Positions 36,218 through 45,652 of a stretch of DNA of 64,000 nt are shown piece by piece. Both the position numbers and the translations under genes were made by a program. Every line of letters begins with the position of its first letter. Position 1 is the stretch's first letter. This stretch comes from Aggregicoccus sp. 17bor-14. Its GTDB lineage: Bacteria > Myxococcota > Myxococcia > Myxococcales > Myxococcaceae. The notes below the pieces were generated by a model. It made no database searches and was not told the origin of the DNA. It saw only the letters and a list, made by a program, of their open reading frames with translations. Location of the stretch: NCBI RefSeq assembly GCF_009659535.1, contig NZ_VJZZ01000012.1:62001-126000 (forward strand). The letters run 5' to 3'.

Positions 36218-36221
<4 letters not shown>
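33699..36221 (+). CDS. pxrK: Sensor histidine kinase PxrK-like (PAS-GAF-HisKA-HATPase)
   Basis: The 840-residue soluble kinase has a PAS domain (about 10-110, MPNPVVCVHEERIWVANAAW), a long middle region with GAF-like segments and a clear GAF domain (about 435-590). The H-box with His625 is in LSAIVAHEVRNPLGV, and the ATPase domain has N-box VNVAVNALQSMPQGG, G1 DVADEGPGIP and G2 GTGLGLAVVKRI. It has no TM segments. Its ATG overlaps the selB stop and its TGA overlaps the regulator ATG, so all three are translationally coupled. Position directly upstream of an NtrC-type gene and a sigma-54-driven RNA identifies it as the orthologue of M. xanthus PxrK, a regulator of the developmental sRNA pxr. 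Confidence 0.88.
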
Positions 36222-37735
<1,514 letters not shown>

Positions 37736-37780
37736 TCCGGCTGTGGCGCGGGCGCTGCAAACGTGAAAAAGCCAAGTGCC

Positions 37781-37835
37781 CGAGATTGCTCGAAATTTTC
37801 AGAGTTGAAACCCCATTGCAGCGATGAAATGGGGT
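37781..37835. promoter_or_regulatory. AT-rich palindromic upstream activating region of pxr
   Basis: Three palindromes are packed into 55 bp: CGAG-ATTG-CTCG (37781-37792), TTTCA-GAGT-TGAAA (37797-37810), and ACCCCATT (37810-37817) paired with AATGGGGT (37828-37835). They begin 73-127 bp upstream of the sigma-54 promoter, the normal distance for NtrC-type enhancer sites. The stretch is far richer in A/T than its surroundings. Binding by PxrR is inferred. Confidence 0.55.
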
Positions 37836-37907
37836 CGGGGGGCCCCTTCAGTGTCGCTTGCTGATCTAAACCCTTGAGATCGCTCGGGTGGGCCACTTCC
37901 GGGGCGC

Positions 37908-37923
37908 TGGCACGCAGCCTGCT
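37908..37923 (+). promoter_or_regulatory. Consensus sigma-54 promoter of the pxr small RNA
   Basis: TGGCACG-CAGC-CTGCT matches -24/-12 almost perfectly, with GG at 37909-37910 and GC at 37921-37922, 12 bases apart. The predicted start is near 37934. It is the best sigma-54 promoter seen in the window. Confidence 0.85.
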
Positions 37924-37933
37924 AAGACACTCC

Positions 37934-38055
37934 CCGGGACACATCGAAGGCCCGCTGAAGGCGGTTCCCCCCCACCCCTTCAGCACTTCAGGTGCGTTTC
38001 CTGTAGAAGACCCGCGGCCCGACGCTCCTCGTGAGTGTCGGGCCGCCTTCTTTTT
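37934..38055 (+). ncRNA. pxr: Pxr small RNA (developmental repressor sRNA)
   Basis: The sigma-54 promoter start and an intrinsic terminator delimit about 120 nt with no coding potential. Predicted stems are CCGC-TGAAG-GCGG (37952-37964), GCAC-TTCAG-GTGC (37983-37995) and the 13-bp terminator stem. The first two loops carry complementary-looking TGAAG and TTCAG pentamers. Gene order kinase, NtrC-type regulator, sRNA is that described for pxr in M. xanthus, where Pxr blocks fruiting-body development while nutrients last. Identification is by synteny, promoter and three-stem architecture, since I cannot align to the M. xanthus sequence here. Confidence 0.8.
38015..38055 (+). terminator. Intrinsic terminator of pxr
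   Basis: CGGCCCGACGCTC (38015-38027), loop CTCGT, and GAGTGTCGGGCCG (38033-38045) form a 13-bp stem with one G-U pair. CCTTCTTTTTC follows. It is also the third stem-loop of the sRNA and sits 30 bp from the convergent catalase-like gene. Confidence 0.9.
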
Positions 38056-38084
38056 CGGGGCCTGGGTCCTACCACGCCCCCCTG

Positions 38085-38834
38085 TCAGTGCCGCGCCCGC
38101 GCCGCCTGGCTCTCGCGGTAGGGCAGCACCCGCAGGGAGTGCACGAAGCCCACCGGCCTCAGCCCCCGCCCGCTGCGAAAGGGGCTGAAGCGCAGGCGCG
38201 CCGGGTCCAGCTGCAGCTCGCGTCCCAGGACGAGCTGGACGACGGGGGACCACACCCCGGCGCTCGCTCCGCCCAGCGGCTGCACCTCCAGCGCGAAGCG
38301 GGCGTGGCCCTCCCCGGCCGCGGCGAGCAGGCGCTGCACGCGGCTCGTGCCCAGCGCCCCCTGGGAGCCCGGCCCCTGGGCGACGAGCCTCAGCTTCGCG
38401 CGGCCCAGGCCCTCCACCTCGAAGGGGGACACGCCGTAGTAGTCGTTGGCGAGCCAGTCGTGCACCTGGGTGGTGAGGGGGGCGAGCCCCAGCGTCCAGG
38501 GCGAGCGAAGGGTCGCGCAGAGCAGGTCCTGGTCGCCCGGCTGCGCCTCCTCGGTGAGGGGGCCTTCCTTCCGGAAGCGCACCGCGAGCCCGAGGATGTC
38601 CGGCCACTCGCGCCCCCCGCGCCAGAGCGCCGTGGACAGGCGCACCAGGGCCGCGCCCGAGAGCCGCTGTGCGAGGGGCGCGAGGGCGGGGCGAACCGGC
38701 ACCGGCTGCACGTGGGCCTGCATCATCAGCCCCTCGGGGTGCAGCACCCGCGCGTGGCGCAGGGTGGAGCCCACGCGCGCGGCCGGCGCCCACGTCGCCC
38801 CCACCCACTTGCCCAGCGTCTCCTGCACCCCCAT
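38085..38834 (-). CDS. Catalase-like-fold protein, putative
   Basis: The 249-residue protein has the wording of the catalase-like superfamily: LRHARVLHPEGLMMQAHVQPV (family: His then Gly near the N-terminus), ALVRLSTALWRGGREWPDILGLAVRFR, GDQDLLCATLRSPWTL and DYYGVSPFEVEGLGRAKLRLVAQ. It is much shorter than a true catalase (about 480), and the canonical heme-binding tyrosine is not evident, so hydrogen peroxide activity should not be assumed. GGGAGG lies seven bases before the ATG at 38834. It is convergent with pxr and has a long gene-free upstream region. Confidence 0.55.
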   Translation of the reverse strand: MGVQETLGKWVGATWAPAARVGSTLRHARVLHPEGLMMQAHVQPVPVRPALAPLAQRLSGAALVRLSTALWRGGREWPDILGLAVRFRKEGPLTEEAQPGDQDLLCATLRSPWTLGLAPLTTQVHDWLANDYYGVSPFEVEGLGRAKLRLVAQGPGSQGALGTSRVQRLLAAAGEGHARFALEVQPLGGASAGVWSPVVQLVLGRELQLDPARLRFSPFRSGRGLRPVGFVHSLRVLPYRESQAARARH

Positions 38835-39235
38835 GCGTGCGCCTCCCGCGCGGACCGTGGGGGGAAGGTGGCGTGGGAACGGCGGGGGAGGAAGGGGAGC
38901 GCCCTGCGGGGTCGGCTGCTCGCCCGACGGCCGGCACCTGAGGGGCACGCGCGCTCGACGCGCCGAGCGCGCTCGGAGGCGGCGCTACGTCGCGCCATCT
39001 CCCGGGACGCAGCGGAGTGGGGGCTGCGTCGATGCGGGGATGCGGTGCGCGCCCCTCCGGTGTCGCAAGTCGAGCCCGGGCCGCTTCGGCTCGATCGGTT
39101 TCCGCGCTTGAGCGCAGAGTTCAGGGCGCTGACGGCACAGACGCGCGAGAGTGGCGCGAGGGGCACGGCTCAAGAGGGAGAGGCCGGGTAGGGGACGAGG
39201 CATCTCCGGATGGGTGAAGCCGTCCGCGGAGGCCT

Positions 39236-39250
39236 CTCTCAAAGTGAGAG
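39236..39250. promoter_or_regulatory. Palindrome A, CTCTCA-AAG-TGAGAG
   Basis: A perfect 6-bp inverted repeat with a 3-base spacer. It is closely related to palindrome B, whose centre is 32 bp away. It looks like a dimeric regulator's operator in a gene-free region. Confidence 0.55.
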
Positions 39251-39267
39251 CCACCCCTCGGACGCCC

Positions 39268-39282
39268 TTCTCAAAATGAGAG
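39268..39282. promoter_or_regulatory. Palindrome B, TTCTCA-AAA-TGAGAG
   Basis: It differs from palindrome A at two positions only. The 32-bp centre spacing is about three helical turns, placing both on the same DNA face. Confidence 0.55.
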
Positions 39283-39311
39283 GCCCCTCCAGAGGCCGAG
39301 GGTCGCGTGAT

Positions 39312-39344
39312 GCAAAAACGTAAAATCCTATTTTACGTTCTTGC
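39312..39344. repeat. 33-bp AT-rich inverted repeat
   Basis: GCAAAAACGTAAAA and TTTTACGTTCTTGC are inverted copies (13 of 14 pairs) around the spacer TCCTA. Such an AT-rich, near-perfect palindrome is exceptional in this genome. No T-tract is suitably placed for a terminator, so a protein-binding site is the best guess. Confidence 0.6.
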
Positions 39345-39739
39345 GCGAGCCGGCCGTCCGCTCCCGAGGGGGGACACACGCAGCGTGAAGCGCGGCATCG
39401 AGGCGCAGCCCTCGCGAGGGGAACGGACGTTTCGCTCCACGCGGGAGGCCGCGCGCGCGGGCGTGTCACCCCTGAGCGCGGCATGCGGGCAGCGCCCCAC
39501 CGCGAGGGGCGCAGGCGCTCCGCCACCCTTCCGGTCCCGACGCCCCATCGGGCAGGTCAGCGCCCCGTGCGGGAGACGACGCCTGGGAAGCGGCGATGCC
39601 TGCGCAGACTCGCCGCGGTGGCGAGCGTCTGTTGGACGAGCCTTCCAGTCCGTGACGCCGGTGCTCCTTTCGCGACCCACCTGAAGCGGGCCAGCGCCAT
39701 CGCATGTGACCCGCCCCTCGCGATGCGGGAGTCGGAAGA

Positions 39740-39789
39740 CCGAAAGCAAGAGCCCCGGGAGGCCTCCGCGAAGAGGCCTGCCGGGGCTC
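39740..39789 (-). terminator. Intrinsic terminator of the nuo operon
   Basis: Read on the minus strand, GAGCCCCGG-C-AGGCCTC and GAGGCCT-C-CCGGGGCTC form a 16-bp stem with one mismatch around a 6-base loop (39750-39789). The tail is TCTTGCTTTCGG (39751-39740). It lies about 25 bases after the nuoN stop. Confidence 0.85.
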
Positions 39790-39812
39790 GGGGAGCTGCG
39801 GCCCGCTCGGGG

Positions 39813-41372
39813 CTAGCGCGTGAAGATCGTGCTCGCGGTCTGCAGCCAGCCGGTGAGGGGGCCGGGGAGGATGCCCAGCACCACCACCGCGAGCGAGCAC
39901 GCCACCAGCGCCACCTCGGTGGCCACGCTGCGCTCGAGCGCATGCGCGCCGTCCGCCACCGGGCGCATGTACATGTAGACCACCACGCGCAGGTAGTAAT
40001 AGACGCCCGCGGCGCTGGAGAGCACGCCCACGATGGCGAGGCCCACCAGGCCCGCGTCCACCGCGCTCTGGAAGATGAGCAGCTTGCCCAGGAAGCCGAT
40101 GGTGGGCGGGATGCCGCCCAGCGACAGCATGAACACCGCCATCGCCAGCGCCCAGCCCGGCTTGCGCTGCGCGAGGCCGCTGAAGCGCTCCAGGTCCCAC
40201 GCAGTGCCGCGGTCCTCGTCCTCGCGGCGCTCGAGCGCCGAGAGCAGGCCGAAGGCGCCCACCGCGCTCACCGTGTAGGCGAAGAGGTAGAAGAGGATGC
40301 CGCGCAGCGCGTCCGCGCGCATCCCGGCGCCCTGCAGGCTGCCGGTGAGCTGCGTGCTGCCCAGCAGGCTGAACTTCTCGCCGGGTGCCGTGACGAAGAG
40401 CGCCGCCACCGCCACCAGCACGTAGCCCGCGTGCGCGATGGAGGAGTAGGCCAGCATGCGCTTCACGTTGCGCTGCGGCAGCGCGAGCAGGTTGCCCGCG
40501 ATCATGGTGAGGAAGGCGAGCGCGCTGAACAGCATCATCGGCGCCTGCGGATCAAGCCCCGCGCCCAGCGTGACGAACACGCGCACCAGCGCCGCGAAGG
40601 CGGCCGCCTTCACGCCCGCGCTCATCAGCGCGGTGACCGGGGTGGGGGCGCCCTCGTACACGTCCGGCGTCCACATGTGGAAGGGCACCGCCGCCACCTT
40701 GAACGCGAAGCCCGCGCCCACCAGCAGCATGCCGCAGTACACGAGCGCCGCGTTGTCCTGCAGCGCCGCGCGAAGCGGGCCGCTCATGTTGCCCAGCAGC
40801 GTGGTGCCGGTGGCGCCGTAGAGCAGCGCCGCGCCGTACAGCAGCACCGCGGAGGAGAAGGCGCCGAGGATGAAGTACTTGAAGCCCGCCTCGGAGGGGC
40901 GCGTGCCGCGGCGCAGGTAGCTGGTCAGCGCGTAGGTGGCCACCGAGAGCACCTCGATGTTCACGAACACCGTGATGAGCTCGTTGCTGATGGCCAGCAG
41001 GCTCATGCCCGCGGAGGCGAAGAGCATCAGCGCGTAGAACTCACCGCGCTCGGCGCCGCGCCGGCGCAGGAAGCCCTGCGCGGTGAGCGTGGCCAGCGCG
41101 AGCCCCACGCACACCGTGAAGGTGAGGAAGGAGCTGAAGGGGTCCAGCACCGCGAAGCCCAGCAGCACCTCGCGCGCCGGCTCGAACACCAGCTTCAGCG
41201 CGAGCGCCGCGGCGAGCGCCGCCGTGACCGCGGTGAGCACCGCCTGGTAGCCGCGGCTGGAGCCCGGGCGGAGGAAGACCTCCGAGAGCAGCAGCACGCA
41301 GGCCCCGACGACCAGCAGCAGCGCCGGCAGCAGCGGGAGGAAGTCTGCCTGGGAGAGAGAGGGGAGGTTCAT
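39813..41372 (-). CDS. nuoN: NADH-quinone oxidoreductase subunit N
   Basis: NuoN is one of three antiporter-like proton-pumping subunits of complex I. The 519-residue protein has about 14 TM helices with the conserved FKVAAVPFHMWTPDVYEGAPTPVTALMSAGVKAAAF segment, the lysine and glutamate channel residues (VNIEVLSVATYAL with the TM5 Glu) and YSSIAHAGYVLVA. It is the last gene of a minus-strand operon, with the terminator 25 bases past its stop. Confidence 0.96.
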   Translation of the reverse strand: MNLPSLSQADFLPLLPALLLVVGACVLLLSEVFLRPGSSRGYQAVLTAVTAALAAALALKLVFEPAREVLLGFAVLDPFSSFLTFTVCVGLALATLTAQGFLRRRGAERGEFYALMLFASAGMSLLAISNELITVFVNIEVLSVATYALTSYLRRGTRPSEAGFKYFILGAFSSAVLLYGAALLYGATGTTLLGNMSGPLRAALQDNAALVYCGMLLVGAGFAFKVAAVPFHMWTPDVYEGAPTPVTALMSAGVKAAAFAALVRVFVTLGAGLDPQAPMMLFSALAFLTMIAGNLLALPQRNVKRMLAYSSIAHAGYVLVAVAALFVTAPGEKFSLLGSTQLTGSLQGAGMRADALRGILFYLFAYTVSAVGAFGLLSALERREDEDRGTAWDLERFSGLAQRKPGWALAMAVFMLSLGGIPPTIGFLGKLLIFQSAVDAGLVGLAIVGVLSSAAGVYYYLRVVVYMYMRPVADGAHALERSVATEVALVACSLAVVVLGILPGPLTGWLQTASTIFTR

Positions 41373-41399
41373 GGCAGGTCGGCTTTCGGGGCGCGAGCC

Positions 41400-43100
41400 T
41401 TACGGCCGGGTAGAGGGGAGGTGGGGGGCGGCGTCCGCAGCCACGGCGAGGCCGGGCGTGCCGGAGTCCTCGGCGGGCAGCGCCATCGCCTGGATGCGCA
41501 GGGTGTCGTCCGCGGCGGGGCGGGCGCCCTTCAGGCCGAGCCCCGCGCGGGCGATGAAGCGCTCCGTGGAGGGGTTGAGGCGGTCCAGGAAGGGCTGCGG
41601 GCGCAGGCCCATCACCAGCACCAGCACGAGGAAGGGCAGCACGGTGACGAGCTCGCGGCCGTTCATGTCCCGCAAGGACATGTTCTCGCGGTGGGTGAGG
41701 CTGCCGAAGAACACCTTCTGCACCATCCACAGCATGTACGCCGCGCCGAGGATGACGCCCGTGGCGGCGAAGACGCCGAAGGGCAGGTGCAGGCTGCTCT
41801 TGAAGGTGCCCAGCAGCACCAGGAACTCACCGACGAAGCCGTTGGTGCCCGGCACCGCGATGGAGCTGAAGGTGGTGATGAGGAAGGCCGTGGTGAACAC
41901 CGGCATCACCTTGGCGATGCCGCCGTAGTCGCTCATCAGGCGCGTGTGGCGACGCTCGTAGAGGAAGCCGAAGAGGAGGAAGAGCGCGCCCGTGCTGATG
42001 CCGTGGTTGAGCATCTGGTACGCGCTGCCCGTCGCGCCCTCCGCCGTGATGGCGAGCATGCCCAGCATGCAGTAGCCCAGGTGGCTCACGGACGAGTAGG
42101 CGATGAGCTTCTTGATGTCGCGCTGGGCGAGGCACATCAGCGCCCCGTACACGATGCCGATGACGGCGAGCGTGGCGAGCAGCGTGCGCGCGCCGGCGGT
42201 CGCGTTGGGGAAGAAGGGCATGGCGAAGCGCCAGAAGCCGAAGGTGCCCATCTTCAGCATCACGCCGGCGAGGATCATGGAGCCTGCCACCGGCGCCTGC
42301 ACGTGCGCGTCCGGCAGCCACGTGTGCACCGGGAACATCGGCACCTTGATCGCGAACGCGAGCGCGAAGGCCGCGAACATCCACGGCCCCCAGGTGTGCA
42401 GCGTGCGCGCGAGCCCGGTGAGGCTCTCGCAGGTGCCGGCCGCGGCGCAACCCGCCACCTCGCGGTTCGCGGGCAAGAGCGCGTTGTAGATGCTCGCGTA
42501 GTCGAAGGAGCGGCCGCCCGGAGGACCCGAGAGGAAGTAAAGCGCCACCACCGCGACCAGCATCACCAGCGAGCCGGCCAGCGTGTAGAGGAAGAACTTC
42601 ATCGCCGCCATCTGGCGGTCCTCGCTGCCCCACACCCCCACCAGCAGGTACATGGGGATGAGCATGGCCTCGAAGAAGATGTAGAAGAGCAGCACGTCCA
42701 GGCTGACCAGCGCGCCCAGCATCACGGTCTGCAGCACCAGCAGCGCGAGGTGGAACTCCTTGCGCCGCTCGGTAATGTACGTGGTGGAGGCGAGCACGAC
42801 GAGCGGCCCGAGGAACACGGTGAGCAGCAGCAGGCTCGCCGCGAGCCCGTCCACGCCCACGTGGTAGCTCACGCCCAGGCTGTCGATCCAGCGCGCGCGC
42901 TGCTCGAGCTGGAACTCGGGGCCCGCGGGGTCGTAGGCCAGGTAGGCCCACACGCCGAGCGCCGCGTCCACCAGCATGCCGATGAAGGTGACGGTGCGGA
43001 TCTGCCCGTGCTCGCTCGCCGGCAGCAGGGCCACCAGCAGCGCGAACGCGAGGGGGACGAAGACGACGAGGCTGAGCAGGTGGGAGTCGAAGAAGCTCAT
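41400..43100 (-). CDS. nuoM: NADH-quinone oxidoreductase subunit M
   Basis: The 566-residue antiporter-like subunit starts MSFFDSHLLSLVVFVPLAFALL and has the NuoM hallmarks FYIFFEAMLIPMYLLVGVWGSEDR (the TM5 Glu), AIKVPMFPVHTWLPDAHVQAPVAGSMILAGVMLKMG and YSSVSHLGYCMLGM. The ATG overlaps the nuoL stop (ATGA). About 55 C-terminal residues after the last helix are hydrophilic and Ala/Pro-rich, longer than usual. nuoN follows after 27 bp. Confidence 0.96.
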   Translation of the reverse strand: MSFFDSHLLSLVVFVPLAFALLVALLPASEHGQIRTVTFIGMLVDAALGVWAYLAYDPAGPEFQLEQRARWIDSLGVSYHVGVDGLAASLLLLTVFLGPLVVLASTTYITERRKEFHLALLVLQTVMLGALVSLDVLLFYIFFEAMLIPMYLLVGVWGSEDRQMAAMKFFLYTLAGSLVMLVAVVALYFLSGPPGGRSFDYASIYNALLPANREVAGCAAAGTCESLTGLARTLHTWGPWMFAAFALAFAIKVPMFPVHTWLPDAHVQAPVAGSMILAGVMLKMGTFGFWRFAMPFFPNATAGARTLLATLAVIGIVYGALMCLAQRDIKKLIAYSSVSHLGYCMLGMLAITAEGATGSAYQMLNHGISTGALFLLFGFLYERRHTRLMSDYGGIAKVMPVFTTAFLITTFSSIAVPGTNGFVGEFLVLLGTFKSSLHLPFGVFAATGVILGAAYMLWMVQKVFFGSLTHRENMSLRDMNGRELVTVLPFLVLVLVMGLRPQPFLDRLNPSTERFIARAGLGLKGARPAADDTLRIQAMALPAEDSGTPGLAVAADAAPHLPSTRP

Positions 43101-45316
43101 GAGAGCACCCGGATGAGCGCGTAGGCCACCCCGCCCAGCAGGGCGAGCGCCATCACCGCGGCATAGGACTGCGCATCCCCCGTCTGCACGTAGCGCAGCG
43201 CGCTGCCGACGCGGGTGGTCACCCAGGCCGTGCCGCGCACCATCACCGTGTCGATGAGGAGCGCGTCGAACACCCGGTAGAGGATCATGCTGAGGAACTT
43301 GAGCGGGCGGATGACGACGAACTCGTACGCCTCGTCCACGTAGAACTTGTTCTGCGCCGCGCGCCGGATGGCGCGCGCCCACGCCGGAGCGGGCTTGCCC
43401 GCCTGCGCCGGGAAGAAGCGCATGTAGAGGAAGGCCGCCAGCGCGCCGCCCGCGAGCGCGATGAGCCACGCGATGAAGTAGTCCAGCGCGTGCGGCAGCT
43501 CGTGCTCGAGGCGCAGCTCGCGGCCCGCCGCCGCGATGCGCTCGGCGCTCGCGAACACCGGGTTGAGGAAGTTCTCGAACACCGGCTGGTGCTCACCCGA
43601 GGGCAGCTGCATCAGCGGGAAGGCGTACACGGCCGCCACCACGCTGAGCACCGCGAGGATGACCAGCGGCAGCGTCATCAGCCAGCTGCTCTCGTGCGCG
43701 TGCGCGAGCCGCGCTTCGCTGCTGCGGCGGCCCTCGAAGGTGAGCAGGTAGAGGCGCGTCATGTAGAACGCGGTGCTCGCGGCGATGACGTAGCCGAGGA
43801 TGCCGCACAGGTGGCTCACCCACTCGAGGCTCTCGCCCAGCTGGTTGTGGTGCACGCCGTGGAGGATGGCGTCCTTCGAGAAGAAGCCGGAGAGCGGCAC
43901 GATGCCGGTGATGGCCAGGGTGGCGATCATGAAGGTCACCCAGGTCCAGCGCATCTCGGTGCGCAGGCCGCCCAGCTTCTTGATGTCCGTCTCGTCCCCG
44001 TTGCCGTGCATCACGCTGCCCGCACCGAGGAAGAGGCAGGCCTTGAAGAAGGCGTGCGTCACCAGGTGCAGCGCCGCGGCCCAGAAGATGCCCGCGCCCA
44101 CGCCCATGAACATGATGCCCAGCTGGCTCACCGTGGAGTAGGCGAGCACCTTCTTGATGTCGTCCTGGGCGAACGCGATGAGCGCCGCGAGCAGGCTGGT
44201 CAGCGTGCCGATGATGAGGATCACGGCCATGGCCGTGGGGCTGAGCACGAGCAGGAAGCTCATGCGGCAGAAGAGGTACACGCCCGCGGTCACCATGGTG
44301 GCCGCGTGGATGAGCGCGGAGACCGGGGTGGGGCCGGCCATCGCGTCCGGCAGCCACACGTACAGCGGCAGCTGCGCGCTCTTGCCGCTCGCCCCCAGCA
44401 GGAAGAGCAGGAGGATGGCGGTGATGACGCCGCCGAAGGTGTAGCCCGCGAGCGGACCCTCGACGATCTCGGAGTGCAGCGTCACCTTCGCCGCGCCCTC
44501 GTGCGGCAGCGCGTTGGCCATGGCCTCCAGGCCCTGGAAGGTGAGCGGGCCCTTGGCGGACAGGCCCTGCGCGTAGCGCTCGGGGCGGTTGTTGTCCGGG
44601 GCGAAGTTGGTGTTGTCCGCCTGGCGCTGGAAGGCGCCCACGGTGAGCACCAGCAGGAAGGTGGCGATGAGGAACGCGAAGTCACCCACGCGGTTGGCGA
44701 TGAACGCCTTGCGCCCCGCCCAGGCCTTGGCCGCGTCGTTGTACCAGAACCCGATGAGCAGGTAGCTGCACATGCCCACGCCCTCCCAGCCCACGAAGAG
44801 CAGGACGAGGTTGTCGGCGAGCACCAGCGTGAGCATCGCGGCGACGAAGAGGTTGAGGTACGCGAAGTAGCGCCAGTAGCCTTCGTCGTGCTCCATGTAG
44901 CTGGTGGAGTACAGGTGGATGAGGAAGCCCACGCCGGTGATGACCAGCAGCAGGATGGCGTTGAGGTGGTCCACCATCAGCCCGAAGTTCACGCGGAAGT
45001 CGCCCGCGCTGAACCAGGTGCCGAAGTCGTGCGCCATCGCGTAGCGCACCGAGTTGAAGCTGAAGGAGCTGGTGAGCGACACGGGGCGGCCGCCCTGCAC
45101 GTGGCTCACCGCCCAGAACGCGAGCACGCTCAGGACGAAGGAGCCCGCGACGGCGCCCAGCGCCACGAGGTGCACGTTGCCGCGGCCCAGCTTGCGGCCG
45201 AACACGCCGCAGATGAACGCGCCGAGCAGGGGCAGCGCGATGATCAGCCACAGCGAGGGCGCCAGGGTGTCGGGAGGCACCGGGGCGGTCATGAAGAACT
45301 GGCGGATTGCGTCCAT
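43097..45316 (-). CDS. nuoL: NADH-quinone oxidoreductase subunit L
   Basis: The 739-residue antiporter-like subunit carries the long lateral helix at its C-terminus. Visible are LVLLFVGWEGVGMCSYLLIGFWY (TM5 Glu), GKSAQLPLYVWLPDAMAGPTPVSALIHAATMVTAGVYL and YSTVSQLGIMFMGVGAG. It is longer than E. coli NuoL (613), mainly through periplasmic loops near residues 230-270 and an extended C-terminal part. Starts at the ATG 45316, 33 bp after the nuoK stop. Confidence 0.96.
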   Translation of the reverse strand: MDAIRQFFMTAPVPPDTLAPSLWLIIALPLLGAFICGVFGRKLGRGNVHLVALGAVAGSFVLSVLAFWAVSHVQGGRPVSLTSSFSFNSVRYAMAHDFGTWFSAGDFRVNFGLMVDHLNAILLLVITGVGFLIHLYSTSYMEHDEGYWRYFAYLNLFVAAMLTLVLADNLVLLFVGWEGVGMCSYLLIGFWYNDAAKAWAGRKAFIANRVGDFAFLIATFLLVLTVGAFQRQADNTNFAPDNNRPERYAQGLSAKGPLTFQGLEAMANALPHEGAAKVTLHSEIVEGPLAGYTFGGVITAILLLFLLGASGKSAQLPLYVWLPDAMAGPTPVSALIHAATMVTAGVYLFCRMSFLLVLSPTAMAVILIIGTLTSLLAALIAFAQDDIKKVLAYSTVSQLGIMFMGVGAGIFWAAALHLVTHAFFKACLFLGAGSVMHGNGDETDIKKLGGLRTEMRWTWVTFMIATLAITGIVPLSGFFSKDAILHGVHHNQLGESLEWVSHLCGILGYVIAASTAFYMTRLYLLTFEGRRSSEARLAHAHESSWLMTLPLVILAVLSVVAAVYAFPLMQLPSGEHQPVFENFLNPVFASAERIAAAGRELRLEHELPHALDYFIAWLIALAGGALAAFLYMRFFPAQAGKPAPAWARAIRRAAQNKFYVDEAYEFVVIRPLKFLSMILYRVFDALLIDTVMVRGTAWVTTRVGSALRYVQTGDAQSYAAVMALALLGGVAYALIRVLS

Positions 45317-45349
45317 GAGGGGGCTCTGGGGAGGCGCAGAAGGTTTCGA

Positions 45350-45652
45350 CTAGTGCTTCATCGTCTTCATGTCGTCGATGTTGACGCTGCCGCGGCTGCG
45401 GAACACCGCGATGACGATCGCGAGCCCGATGGCAGCCTCCGCGGCAGCCACCGCGATGACGAAGAAGGCAGAGATGTGGCCGATGCTGTCACCGCGCTGG
45501 CGCGCGAACGCGAGGAAGGTGAGGTTCGCGGCGTTGAGCATCAGCTCCACGCACATGAACACCACCAGCGCGTTGCGGCGGGTGAGCACGCCGAACATGC
45601 CCATGCAGAAGAGGGCCGCGGCGAGGAAGAGGTAGTATTGGGTGGGGACCAT
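45350..45652 (-). CDS. nuoK: NADH-quinone oxidoreductase subunit K
   Basis: The 100-residue, three-TM subunit ([44 protein letters not shown]) carries the two conserved membrane glutamates of the E-channel, in [11 protein letters not shown] and [12 protein letters not shown]. Length is exactly that of the family. It lies 30 bp after nuoJ in the operon. Confidence 0.96.
   Translation of the reverse strand: MVPTQYYLFLAAALFCMGMFGVLTRRNALVVFMCVELMLNAANLTFLAFARQRGDSIGHISAFFVIAVAAAEAAIGLAIVIAVFRSRGSVNIDDMKTMKH

Larger units (their letters stand above)
38835..39739. other. Gene-free stretch of about 0.9 kb
   Basis: No reading frame here looks like a gene: candidates on either strand are low-complexity Arg/Pro/Ala shadows without ribosome binding sites or recognisable motifs. 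It contains two related palindromes (39236-39250, 39268-39282) and a long AT-rich inverted repeat (39312-39344). It lies upstream of the catalase-like gene and downstream of nuoN. Confidence 0.6.

Noticed and set aside
38985-39254. Minus-strand 89-codon frame upstream of the catalase-like gene
   Set aside because: No motif, no start signal, and it overlaps the palindrome region; treated as noncoding.
39312-39344. Chromosome dimer resolution (dif) site
   Set aside because: A near-perfect inverted repeat with a 5-base spacer does not match the 11-6-11 XerC/XerD layout or half-site wording.
39333-39749. Minus-strand 138-codon frame in the gene-free stretch
   Set aside because: Composition is Arg/Pro/Ser-rich, no recognisable motif, no Shine-Dalgarno, and it runs into the nuo terminator.
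39483-43124. 1,213-codon + strand open frame across nuoN/nuoM
   Set aside because: His/Arg/Glu-rich antisense shadow; the minus strand carries conserved complex I subunits.
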